A stretch of DNA of 15,344 nucleotides from an uncultured Oribacterium sp. (GCA_938030845.1 CALHIC010000372.1:1-15344); one strand, 5' to 3'; shown: positions 6,910-13,815, numbered from the stretch's first letter. The notes: generated by a model not told the origin, from the sequence alone. Program-made: numbers and translations.

Positions 6910-7830
6910 ATGTTAAAGTATTTGATTATCGGCGCGGGCGGGGTCGGCGGCACACTCGGCGCCTATCTGCTTCGCGCGGGACTTTCGGTGAGTTTTCTGG
7001 CACACGGCAAGACCTTGGAGGCACTTAAAAAGAAGGGACTCGCGCTGGTAAAGGACAGCGGTGAGGAGACTTTTTCGCCGGTCGCTGCGTTTGATGAGAC
7101 AAGTTACAGCGAGACGCCGGATGTCATTTTCCTCGCGCTGAAGTCCTATTCGATTGACAGCGTCCTGCCGTTTCTAGAGCGCGTCGCCACGGAGCACACG
7201 GTCATCATCCCGCTCTGCAATGTCTTCGGGACGGGAGAGAAGTTACAGAAAAAGTTGGAGAAACCGCTGGTCACGGACGGCTGTATTTATGTGATGGGCA
7301 ATGTCGAGGAAGCTGGCAGAATCCGTCAGCTCGGCAGCTTAATGCGCGTGGTTTACGGCGTCCGGAAACCGGAGGAGGCGCGCCCTGTCTTCGAGGAAGT
7401 GAAGGCGGATCTCACGCGGGCGGGTGTCGAAGCGGTGCTGAGTGACAACATCCGCCGCGACTGCATGAAGAAATTTGCCTACCTCTCGCCGCACGGTGCG
7501 GTCGGCACTTACTTCTATATCACGGCGGCGCATTTGCAGCGCGAGGGCGAGTATCGGAACTTTTACCGCGGGCTTGTGCGGGAAGTGCTCGCAATCGCGG
7601 AGAAGATGGGGATTGACATGGAGGGCTTCAGCGAAAAGGACAGCCTTGCCGTGGTGGATCGTCTTGCGAAGGAGATGACCACCTCCTTCCAGAAGGACGT
7701 CGCCGCGGGGAAGAAGTCCGAGGCGGATGGCCTGATTTACGAGGTGCAGCGCCTCGGAAAGCGCTACGGGGTCGAGACGCCCTACTACGATGAGGTGATT
7801 GAGTCCCTTAAGTCGCGCGGCGTGGAGTGA
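6910..7830 (+). CDS. ketopantoate reductase (ApbA/PanE) family NAD(P)H-dependent reductase
   Basis: The ATG at 6910 has GGGGAGG at 6897-6903 and a 6-nt spacer. The in-frame ATG at 6856 would prepend 18 unrelated residues. The 307-residue product starts with a Rossmann fold (GAGGVGG, residues 8-14), contains ALKSY near residue 79, the conserved Lys pair K187/K188 (CMKKFAY) and the C-terminal signature SFQKDVAAGKKSEADGL with E271. Length and domain order match 2-dehydropantoate 2-reductase, which makes pantoate for coenzyme A. The usual LQNG motif is replaced by PLCNVFG, so a different 2-keto acid substrate is possible, and I give no symbol. Composition is markedly GC-rich (35 of 60 at 7441-7500, many CGC/CGG codons), unlike both flanks, which points to acquisition from a GC-richer relative. 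No other pantothenate gene is nearby. Confidence 0.85.
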   Translation: MLKYLIIGAGGVGGTLGAYLLRAGLSVSFLAHGKTLEALKKKGLALVKDSGEETFSPVAAFDETSYSETPDVIFLALKSYSIDSVLPFLERVATEHTVIIPLCNVFGTGEKLQKKLEKPLVTDGCIYVMGNVEEAGRIRQLGSLMRVVYGVRKPEEARPVFEEVKADLTRAGVEAVLSDNIRRDCMKKFAYLSPHGAVGTYFYITAAHLQREGEYRNFYRGLVREVLAIAEKMGIDMEGFSEKDSLAVVDRLAKEMTTSFQKDVAAGKKSEADGLIYEVQRLGKRYGVETPYYDEVIESLKSRGVE

Positions 7831-7833
7831 GCC

Positions 7834-7932
7834 ATGGGAAACTGGGAAAAGCAGGGCAGTGCCTGGCAGTACCGTGAGAGCGGCGTGCTGAGCACCGGCT
7901 GGATCTTGATTGACGGCAAGTGGTACTACTTA
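7834..7932 (+). pseudogene. 5' fragment of a GW-repeat protein, cut at a recombination junction
   Basis: Three bases after the reductase stop, ATG 7834 (GGAG at 7824-7827) opens a frame reading WEKQGSAWQYRESGVLSTGW and then DGKWYYLK, two typical cell-wall-binding repeat units in GC-rich codons. At about 7930 the repeat pattern ends and the DNA becomes that of the DUF1016 nuclease in another frame; the old frame runs on without meaning to a stop at 8014-8016. There is no signal peptide. The reductase and this fragment share one reading frame, separated only by TGA GCC. This looks like the left part of an imported GC-rich segment whose right part was lost. Confidence 0.7.
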
Positions 7933-8789
7933 AAGAATATGGAAAAAGTTATTCCAAAAGAAACCTTCAGTATTTCCGTAAATTTTATCAGTGTTTTCCG
8001 GATATTGAGATTGTGAACTCGTGCGTTCACAATCTGACTTGGACACATTTTCGCAGTCTATTACGAGTCGCGGATGAGGATGCCAGAGTTTGGTACATGA
8101 GCGAGGCAGCTCATGAAAACTGGAATGTACGAATGCTTGACCGAAATATCAGTACGCAGTATTATCACCGCCTGTTGCAGTCTCCAAAAAAAGAAGCTGT
8201 CATTGCAGAAATGAAGCGGAAAAATAACCAACTTCCCAAAACACATTTTGAGCTTGTGAAAAGCCCTGTTGTTGCAGAGTTCCTTGGCTTTAAGAATGAA
8301 GGAAGTTATTTGGAAAGTGATTTGGAGTCTGCAATTTTATCCCATATCCGCGATTTCCTTATGGAAATGGGAAGAGGATTTGCCTTTGTGGCAAGACAGC
8401 AGCATATTGTGACAGAAACAGAGGATTATTTTATAGATCTTGTTTTCTATAATATAGAATTGAAATGTTATGTGCTGGTGGATTTGAAGATGGGCAAAAT
8501 TACTCATCAGGATGTCGGACAGATTGATATGTATGTCCGTATGTATGATGATCTGAAACGTACCGCTGGAGATAATCCGAGCATTGGTATACTGCTATGT
8601 TCGGAAACTGACGAGGATATTGCCCGCTATTCTGTTTTGCACGATAATAACAGACTATTCATGTCGAAATATCTAACTTATCTACCTACCGAGGAACAGC
8701 TGAAGCAGGAAATAGAACGGCAGAAAGCGGTTTTCTATATGCAGCATCCGCTTCAAATAGAGGAAGACGGTAAAAACAATGAGCGATGA
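7920..8789 (+). pseudogene. 5'-truncated DUF1016/YhcG-family PD-(D/E)XK nuclease gene
   Basis: From about 7932 the frame matches the DUF1016 (YhcG) family: YGKSYSKRNLQYFRKFYQ, LTWTHFRSLLRV, ENWNVRMLDRNISTQYYHRL, then a PD-(D/E)XK core with D173 (FIDLVFYN), D188 and K190 (VLVDLKMGK) and GQIDMYV. The family usually has about 50-70 more residues at its N terminus, and these are missing. The in-frame GTG at 7920 belongs to the GW-repeat fragment and has no ribosome site. The nuclease core itself is uninterrupted to the TGA at 8787-8789, so a shortened product is possible but unlikely to be made well. These proteins often accompany type I restriction-modification loci, and an HsdS relic follows immediately. 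I call it a decaying passenger of a lost restriction locus. Confidence 0.8.
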
Positions 8790-8946
8790 GAGAAAATAGA
8801 TCATACCGGAGGAACTGATTCAGCAATACTGCCCGGAAGCGGTGCAGAGTGAAATCGTTCGTATTCTGGACAATTTCACAGAACTTACAGCATAACTTAC
8901 ATCAAGAAAGAAACAGTATGAGTATTACCAAACTAAATTACTTGAA
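8779..8946 (+). pseudogene. remnant of type I restriction specificity subunit HsdS
   Basis: One frame, starting at the ATG at 8779 that overlaps the nuclease stop, reads MSDERK, stop (TAG 8797-8799), IIPEELIQQYCPEAVQSEIV then RILDNFTELTA, stop (TAA 8893-8895), LTSRKKQYEYYQTKLLE. The segment VQ-EIVRILD-FTELTA-LT-RKKQYEYY is the conserved helical spacer of HsdS subunits, where the second stop position is normally Glu (GAA to TAA is one change). No target-recognition domain is present. It is therefore a short, double-stopped relic. It confirms that a type I restriction-modification locus once stood here. Confidence 0.75.
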
Positions 8947-8989
8947 CAGCCACAAAATAAAAGTCAAATGCTTGCAGTTGCGCACAGTA

Positions 8990-9017
8990 TTGACATTTGT
9001 TTTAGACAACATATAAT
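8990..9017 (+). promoter_or_regulatory. consensus promoter of the thiamine operon
   Basis: TTGACA (8990-8995) and TATAAT (9012-9017) are both exact consensus hexamers, 16 nt apart. Transcription would begin near 9024, at the 5' edge of the TPP riboswitch. The promoter marks the right-hand limit of the mosaic region. Confidence 0.85.
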
Positions 9018-9025
9018 GAAAAATG

Positions 9026-9114
9026 AACAACGGGGAGCTCGTTGAGAGCTGAGAGTGGATTGAACAATCCTGACCCATAACCTGATTTGGATAATGCCAA
9101 CGTAGGGAAATAGT
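9026..9114 (+). promoter_or_regulatory. TPP (THI-box) riboswitch
   Basis: The aptamer shows the expected order: GGGGAGC (9032-9038), GCTGAGAG (9048-9055), an extra hairpin (GGATTG/CAATCC, 9057-9070), then ACCTGATTTGGATAATGCCA and CGTAGGGAA (9080-9109). These are the diagnostic THI-box strings that bind thiamine pyrophosphate. It lies between a consensus promoter and a terminator, directly before thiM, so TPP should lower expression of the whole thi operon by termination. Confidence 0.95.
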
Positions 9115-9173
9115 CCGCTAAGGGACAGGTACTTATGATTCTTCATTCAGAATCTCATGGGTCCATAAATTCT

Positions 9174-9204
9174 ACGCTATCCTTTTCGGGGATGGCGTTT
9201 TTTT
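9174..9204 (+). terminator. intrinsic terminator of the TPP riboswitch expression platform
   Basis: ACGCTATCC (9174-9182) pairs with GGATGGCGT (9190-9198) in nine pairs, one of them G-T, around a 7-nt loop, and is followed by a T run to 9204. It sits 60 nt after the aptamer and 70 nt before thiM. A separate 6-bp hairpin, GATTCT/AGAATC (9137-9154), lies between aptamer and terminator. Confidence 0.85.
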
Positions 9205-9274
9205 ATTCCACTTTAATAAGCCCTCGTCCATCAGGCAGCCGGCAAAGTAGTGTACAGAAAGAAAGGAGCAAAAA

Positions 9275-10093
9275 GTGAAGGAATGTTTGGAAAATGTCAG
9301 AAGAAAAGCCCCATTGGTGCATAACATTACAAATTATGTAACGGTAAACGATGTGGCAAATGTAATTCTGGCCATAGGTGCCAGTCCGATTATGGCAGAT
9401 GATAGGGAAGAGGTGGAAGAAATTACAGCGATTTGTGGTGGATTGAATATCAATATCGGAACCCTGAATCAAAGAACCATAGAGTCCATGCATTTGGCAG
9501 GAAAAAAAGCCAATGCTCTTGGTCATAAAATACTCTTAGACCCTGTGGGAGCCGGAGCTTCCGGCCTTAGGACAAAAACAGCCCTTTCTTTAATGGAGGA
9601 AGTGCATTTTGATGTAATTCGAGGAAATGTCTCCGAAGTGAAAGCTTTGGCATTGAGAAGCCAATCCACCAAGGGCGTAGATGCGGATTCTGCAGATGTG
9701 GTGAGCGAGGAAAATCTTCCACAGATGCTATCCTTTGCAAAAAAATATGCCAAAAGTTTCGGTACTATCATCGCCATTACAGGGGCTATCGACCTGGTGA
9801 CAGATGGGGAGAGGGCTTACGTTATTCGGAATGGGTGCCAAGAAATGAGCAGGATTACCGGTACAGGCTGTCAGCTTTCCGGCCTGATTACCGCATTTTT
9901 AGTGGCTAATCCGAACAAGGCCTTGGAGGCAGTTGCCGCAGCCACCTGTACCATGGGGCTTGCCGGAGAAATCGGGAAAGCTCATTTGCAGGAAGGGGAA
10001 GGAAATGCCAGCTATCGGAATCGCATTATAGACGCTATCAGCCTGATGACAGGGGAGGAGCTGGAAAAAGGAGCAAAGTATGAAATTCGATAA
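9275..10093 (+). CDS. thiM: hydroxyethylthiazole kinase ThiM
   Basis: ThiM phosphorylates 4-methyl-5-(2-hydroxyethyl)thiazole with ATP in the cytosol, supplying the thiazole phosphate that ThiE uses. The GTG start at 9275 has AAAGGAG (9262-9268) with a 6-nt spacer. The 272 residues match the family length. Motifs seen are VHNITNYVT near the N terminus, SPIMAD, LDPVGAGA (from L88), RGNxSE, and TGTGCQLSG with C199 in the position of the family's active-site Cys. It is the first gene of the riboswitch-controlled operon and overlaps thiE by 14 bases, so translation is probably coupled. Its presence without thiG, thiS or thiH nearby indicates salvage of preformed thiazole. The call is secure. Confidence 0.96.
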   Translation: MKECLENVRRKAPLVHNITNYVTVNDVANVILAIGASPIMADDREEVEEITAICGGLNINIGTLNQRTIESMHLAGKKANALGHKILLDPVGAGASGLRTKTALSLMEEVHFDVIRGNVSEVKALALRSQSTKGVDADSADVVSEENLPQMLSFAKKYAKSFGTIIAITGAIDLVTDGERAYVIRNGCQEMSRITGTGCQLSGLITAFLVANPNKALEAVAAATCTMGLAGEIGKAHLQEGEGNASYRNRIIDAISLMTGEELEKGAKYEIR

Positions 10094-10742
10094 AGACTCC
10101 CTCTTGCTGTATGCGGTGACGGACCGACATTGGCTTAAGGGAAGAAGTTTAAAAGAAGATGTGGAGTTTGCCCTTAAGGGTGGCGTAAGCTTTGTCCAAT
10201 TACGGGAAAAGGAAGACATGGCTCTAGACCATGATGCCTATCTTCAAGAAGCCCTGGAAATAGGAAAGCTTTGCAGAAGCTATGGAGTTCCCTTTGTTTT
10301 GGATGATGAGGTGGAATTGGCTATAGAAGCGGATGCGGACGGCGTTCATGTAGGCCAGGAGGACATGGAAGCGGGAAGGGTTCGAGAGAAACTGGGAAAA
10401 GAGAAAATCCTGGGAGTATCGGTACAGACCGTGGAGGAAGCCATTCTTGCCAAGGAAAGAGGGGCGGACTATCTGGGAGTGGGGGCAGTGTTCCCCACAG
10501 GATCCAAAAAAGATGCTGTGGATGTGAGTTTGGAAACTCTAAAAGCGATTTGTGAGGCGGTGGATCTTCCGGTGGTGGCTATCGGCGGCATCAGCAGAGA
10601 CAATGTGATGGAATTAAAGGGGAGCGGGATTGCAGGAATAGCCGTGATTTCTGCGATTTTCGCAAAGCCGGACATAGAGGAGGCTACAGCGGATTTACGG
10701 AAGCAGTGCCTGAAAATGCTATTTCCGGAAAAGGAAGGATAG
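10080..10742 (+). CDS. thiE: thiamine phosphate synthase ThiE
   Basis: ThiE condenses HMP pyrophosphate with thiazole phosphate to give thiamine monophosphate and pyrophosphate. The ATG at 10080 lies inside the end of thiM, with AAAGGAG at 10067-10073. The 220-residue TIM barrel shows LYAVTDRHW, VQLREK, DGVHVGQEDM, LGVSVQTVEEA, GVGAVFPTGSKKDA (phosphate and pyrophosphate loop) and AIGGI. The usual INDR/INDD segment reads VLDDEVELA, a conservative Asn-to-Asp change. About 100 nt separate it from thiD; that gap holds two small hairpins (CTTCC/GGAAG 10753-10770, GAGCA/TGCTC 10805-10820) but no T-tailed terminator, so the operon continues. The call is secure. Confidence 0.95.
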   Translation: MKFDKDSLLLYAVTDRHWLKGRSLKEDVEFALKGGVSFVQLREKEDMALDHDAYLQEALEIGKLCRSYGVPFVLDDEVELAIEADADGVHVGQEDMEAGRVREKLGKEKILGVSVQTVEEAILAKERGADYLGVGAVFPTGSKKDAVDVSLETLKAICEAVDLPVVAIGGISRDNVMELKGSGIAGIAVISAIFAKPDIEEATADLRKQCLKMLFPEKEG

Positions 10743-10842
10743 GAGATTAAATCTTCCCGTTGGCAGGAAGAAAGTTAGATCATCAAATAATCAGGAAAAA
10801 GCTGGAGCAGAAAAGTGCTCTTAAAAGAAAGAAGGTAGGCAA

Positions 10843-11640
10843 ATGAAAACAGCATTAAGTATTGCGGGAAGTGATTCCAGTGGTGGTGCCGGTATACAGG
10901 CGGATATCAAAACCATGACCATGAACGGCGTTTACGCCATGACCGCCATTACTGCCTTAACGGCACAGAACACCTGCGGTGTGAGAGGAATTGTAGAAAT
11001 AAGTCCGGATTTTCTGGGGCAGCAGTTGGATGCGGTCTTTGAAGACATCTTTCCGGATGCGGTAAAGATTGGAATGGTCTCCTCAACGGCACTGATTGAG
11101 GTAATCGCGGAAAACCTGAAATTCTATGGGGCAAAGAATATTGTTGTGGATCCGGTGATGGTGGCAACCAGCGGTGCGCGTCTTATAGAGGATGAGGCTC
11201 TTGATGCCTTAAAAAGAAAGCTTCTTCCTTTGGCAACGGTTATTACGCCAAATATTCCGGAGGCGGAAATCCTGACGGATACCGGGATTAAAGATGCAGA
11301 TGCGATGGTGCAGGCCGCTTGCAGCCTTTCAGAAAAATACGGATGTTCTGCGCTGGTAAAGGGAGGGCACAGCATTAATGATGCCAATGATGTGTTGTTT
11401 AAGGCAGGGGCAAAAAAAGAAATCTGGTTTCAAGGGGAACGAATCCAAAATCCAAATACCCACGGTACCGGTTGCACCTTATCCAGCGCCATTGCTTCCA
11501 ATCTTGCCAAGGGAATGGAATTGGAAGAGGCTATAGAGAAGGCTAAGGCCTATCTTTCCGCTGCGTTGGCGGCTATGCTGGATTTAGGGAAGGGTTCAGG
11601 TCCCTTGGCCCATAATTTCAATATTTCAAGTGAATTGTAA
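10843..11640 (+). CDS. thiD: bifunctional HMP / HMP-phosphate kinase ThiD
   Basis: ThiD phosphorylates hydroxymethylpyrimidine twice to HMP pyrophosphate, the second substrate of ThiE. The 265 residues have the ribokinase-fold signatures SIAGSDSSGGAGIQADIKT at the N terminus, GMVSS, VVDPVMVATSG, TPNIPEAEIL, VKGGH and HGTGCTLSSAIASNL, with C211 in the anion-hole loop. The ATG at 10843 follows GAAGG/TAGG at 10831-10839. Length and motifs are typical of the HMP kinase rather than pyridoxal kinase branch, and the thi context agrees. Only 22 nt separate its stop from the next start. Confidence 0.95.
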   Translation: MKTALSIAGSDSSGGAGIQADIKTMTMNGVYAMTAITALTAQNTCGVRGIVEISPDFLGQQLDAVFEDIFPDAVKIGMVSSTALIEVIAENLKFYGAKNIVVDPVMVATSGARLIEDEALDALKRKLLPLATVITPNIPEAEILTDTGIKDADAMVQAACSLSEKYGCSALVKGGHSINDANDVLFKAGAKKEIWFQGERIQNPNTHGTGCTLSSAIASNLAKGMELEEAIEKAKAYLSAALAAMLDLGKGSGPLAHNFNISSEL

Positions 11641-11662
11641 AAACGAAAAGGAGAGTATAGAA

Positions 11663-12370
11663 ATGGAAAATGTAAGAAAACAAAAATTTGACGGATTTGC
11701 CAATCTTTATGACGAGTGGTTTATGAAGAACGAAAAACTATTTACCAGTGAACTGAGACTTTTTGAAAAGGCTCTAGGAGACATTCAGGGGAAGAAACTA
11801 CTGTCCGTGGGATGTGGAAGCGGACTTTTTGAGAGTTACATAGACAGTTCCCATATTGAAGGTGTTGAACCGTCAGAAGATATGGGGAAAATTGCGGAGA
11901 AGCGGGGAGTCAAGATTCTTCAGTATGGCCTGATTGAGGATGTGGAACTAAAGGAGGAAAGCTATGATATAATTTATTTTAACGGAAGCTCCAGTTATAT
12001 AGAGGATTTAAGTCCTGCTTACGGAAAATGCCTGAAGGCTTTAAAGAAGGGAGGAAAATTAATTCTTTTGGATGTTCCCAAGGAGAGCGCCTTTGGCTTT
12101 ATGTATCTTCTGGCAAAGAGCGTAAATAGCTATGAGCACGAATACTTGAAGGGTACCATGCCGGAGCTACCTTATCCCCTTGGCTTGGTCTCCGCGGGAG
12201 TATGGCATACCACGGAAGAGAAAATTAATGTTTTGAAAAGCTTGGGTATTCAAAACTTTTCCTTCTACCAGACCCTTTTGAAAAATCCCATGTATACCAA
12301 TGAGGAGCCGGAGGAAGTAGTCGAGGGCTATCAAAGCGGTGGATATGTAGCCATTATTGCGGAAAAATAA
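11663..12370 (+). CDS. class I SAM-dependent methyltransferase of unknown substrate, within the thi operon
   Basis: The start is the ATG at 11663 with AAAAGGAG at 11647-11653; an in-frame GTG at 11630 overlaps thiD and lacks a site. The 236-residue product has motif I LLSVGCGSGLFE, an acidic second strand GVEPSEDMG, the post-I stretch SYDIIYFNGSSSYIEDL and KALKKGGKLILLDVP, the layout of a type-11 small-molecule methyltransferase. The N terminus (FDGFANLYDEWF) resembles the family's lid helix. None of the established thiamine salvage steps requires such an enzyme, yet it sits between thiD and tenA with tight spacing on both sides, so it is very likely transcribed under the TPP riboswitch. Its substrate cannot be told from sequence. 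A role with a methylated pyrimidine or thiazole derivative is only inference. Confidence 0.85.
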   Translation: MENVRKQKFDGFANLYDEWFMKNEKLFTSELRLFEKALGDIQGKKLLSVGCGSGLFESYIDSSHIEGVEPSEDMGKIAEKRGVKILQYGLIEDVELKEESYDIIYFNGSSSYIEDLSPAYGKCLKALKKGGKLILLDVPKESAFGFMYLLAKSVNSYEHEYLKGTMPELPYPLGLVSAGVWHTTEEKINVLKSLGIQNFSFYQTLLKNPMYTNEEPEEVVEGYQSGGYVAIIAEK

Positions 12371-12420
12371 GGAAGAACTAAGAAGAACTAAGAAGACTAG
12401 GAAGAAAAAAGAAGAAATAT
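12371..12420 (+). repeat. degenerate 10-bp purine-rich tandem repeat between methyltransferase and tenA genes
   Basis: Five consecutive decamers follow the methyltransferase stop: GGAAGAACTA, AGAAGAACTA, AGAAGACTAG, GAAGAAAAAA, GAAGAAATAT. The first two differ at one base. The array ends 8 nt before the tenA ATG and contains no TAA/TAG/TGA in the tenA frame, which is open back to 12357. Confidence 0.6.
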
Positions 12421-12428
12421 GGTGGGGT

Positions 12429-13115
12429 ATGGCGAAACTATCGGAACTTCTTTATGAGAAGGCAGAGAGCCTTTGGCTTTCCTCTATGGAAGAGCCTTTT
12501 TTGGTAAAAATGGCGGAAGGGACTCTGAATCAGAGTCTCTTCGGTAACTATATGCTACAGGATTATTTTTATCTTCTGGAGTATATTAAAATTCTTAAAG
12601 AATTACGTTCTCTTGCGAAAAATCCTGCAATGCAGCGTTTTATGGAGGAGATTATTTCCGTTACGGAGATGGAGTGTTTCCTGGTTCACGTCCCGGAAAT
12701 GAAGAGGCTGGGCATAGGGGATGAGGAGATAAAAAAGACTAAAGCTTGCCGGGTAGTCTGTAACTATACTTCTTATATCCATAAACAAGTCAAGGAGGAG
12801 GGATTTTTGGCCGGTCTTACGGCATTGCTTCAGTGCTCCTGGAGCTATGCGTATATAGGGCGAAAAATGACGAAAAAGTATGGAAATGCCATACAAACAT
12901 CTCCGTATAAAGCATGGTTTGACGCCTATTCAGCAAAAGAGTATGTAGAGGCCAATCAACTGTGGATAGACAGCTTGGACAGTGAATGGGAAGCGGTAAG
13001 ATCTGAGAATGAAAGTCAAGATGTGGAAAATACAGAGAAGCTTTGTAATATTTTTCAGAGATGTGCAGAATATGAATTACTATTATGGAAGAGCCTATAT
13101 CAATTAAGCCCATAA
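12429..13115 (+). CDS. tenA: TenA/thiaminase II family aminopyrimidine aminohydrolase
   Basis: TenA hydrolyses aminopyrimidine breakdown products of thiamine to HMP, feeding ThiD. From the ATG at 12429 the protein has 228 residues, the family's normal length, and its N terminus MAKLSELLYEKAESLW fits. Family residues seen are D45 in LQDYFYLLEY, the Glu/His stretch ECFLVH, YTSYIHK, C136 in LLQCSWSYAYIG (the nucleophilic Cys position of B. subtilis TenA), WFDAYSAKEYVE, and E214/E216 in EYELLLWKSLY. The start lacks a clear ribosome site: the preceding bases are GGTGGGGT and a purine repeat. The frame is open upstream to 12357, but those residues are Lys/Arg/Glu-rich and encoded by the repeat, so I reject them. 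It is part of the thi operon, 58 nt after the methyltransferase. Confidence 0.88.
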   Translation: MAKLSELLYEKAESLWLSSMEEPFLVKMAEGTLNQSLFGNYMLQDYFYLLEYIKILKELRSLAKNPAMQRFMEEIISVTEMECFLVHVPEMKRLGIGDEEIKKTKACRVVCNYTSYIHKQVKEEGFLAGLTALLQCSWSYAYIGRKMTKKYGNAIQTSPYKAWFDAYSAKEYVEANQLWIDSLDSEWEAVRSENESQDVENTEKLCNIFQRCAEYELLLWKSLYQLSP

Positions 13116-13141
13116 GGAAAATGTGTAAGAGGAGGTGGATT

Positions 13142-13795
13142 TTGATTAAGGGAGTAATATTTGATATAGACGGAACCCTTCTGGATTCCATGCCTCTATG
13201 GAATAATTTAGGAGAGCGTTATCTTCAGAAATTGGGCTTTACTGAAGAGGAGACAGAGGGGCTTAGCCAGAGGATTTCCACTATGCCCTTTGCAGAGGGA
13301 ATTCATTATATAAAGAAGGAATATTCTCTGGCTATTTCGGAAGAAAGAATTCGAGAACAGCTCCAGGAGATGATATCAGGGGCTTATCGCGATGAGATAG
13401 CCTTAAAAGCGGGAGCTAAAGAATATTTACAATTTCTGAAGGAGCGTGGAATTCCCTGCATCCTTGCAACAGCAGGAGATGCTTCTTTGGCTACCGTTGC
13501 CCTAAAACGGCTTAAAGTATGGGAGGAGTTCCAGGGACTTTTGCTTTGCGAAGAATTTAATACCTCCAAGCGGGAGGCAAAGATCTATTTTTTGGCGATG
13601 GAGCGACTTTCCTTGTCCAAACCGGAGGATGTATTGGTTTTTGAAGATGTGCTCCATGCTATCAAAAGTGCTAAGCAGGCAGGCTTTCAGGTTTGCGGAA
13701 TCCTGGATGAAGCGAACAGGGAAGATTGGGAGAAGATTCAGGAGGTGGCAGACTTTACGGCTAAGGATTTTTATGAACTTGTCTATTTTTCTTGA
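13142..13795 (+). CDS. HAD-superfamily phosphatase, candidate thiamine monophosphate phosphatase
   Basis: The best start is the TTG at 13142, with GGAGG at 13131-13135 and a 6-nt spacer. It gives MIKGVIFDIDGTLLDS, the normal HAD beginning; an ATG at 13085 overlaps tenA and adds 19 non-homologous residues. The 217-residue protein has the nucleophile pair D8 and D10, motif II Thr T110 (ILATAG), motif III Lys K143 (SKREAKIY) and motif IV E168-D169 (VFEDVLHA), with an alpha-helical cap after residue 15, as in the beta-phosphoglucomutase-like subgroup. It is thus a complete phosphatase. It lies 26 nt after tenA in the thi operon. Plants have a single protein, TH2, in which TenA and HAD domains are fused and which hydrolyses thiamine monophosphate; by analogy this gene may do so. 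Other small phosphate esters remain possible. Confidence 0.85.
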   Translation: MIKGVIFDIDGTLLDSMPLWNNLGERYLQKLGFTEEETEGLSQRISTMPFAEGIHYIKKEYSLAISEERIREQLQEMISGAYRDEIALKAGAKEYLQFLKERGIPCILATAGDASLATVALKRLKVWEEFQGLLLCEEFNTSKREAKIYFLAMERLSLSKPEDVLVFEDVLHAIKSAKQAGFQVCGILDEANREDWEKIQEVADFTAKDFYELVYFS

Positions 13796-13815
13796 CTGCG
13801 GTGGGTAATAAAAGA

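Noticed and set aside
9203..9526. 107-codon minus-strand frame over the thiM leader and start
   Set aside because: It overlaps the riboswitch leader and thiM, which are certain; no family features and no promoter facing it.
10753..10820. two small hairpins between thiE and thiD as a terminator
   Set aside because: Five-bp stems without a following T run; thiD has no separate promoter that I can see, so the operon probably continues.
12357..12428. N-terminal extension of TenA
   Set aside because: The added residues are Lys/Arg/Glu encoded by the tandem repeat, and the family begins at the ATG at 12429.
13085..13141. ATG start for the HAD gene
   Set aside because: It overlaps tenA and adds residues outside the family; TTG 13142 has a near-ideal GGAGG with 6-nt spacing.
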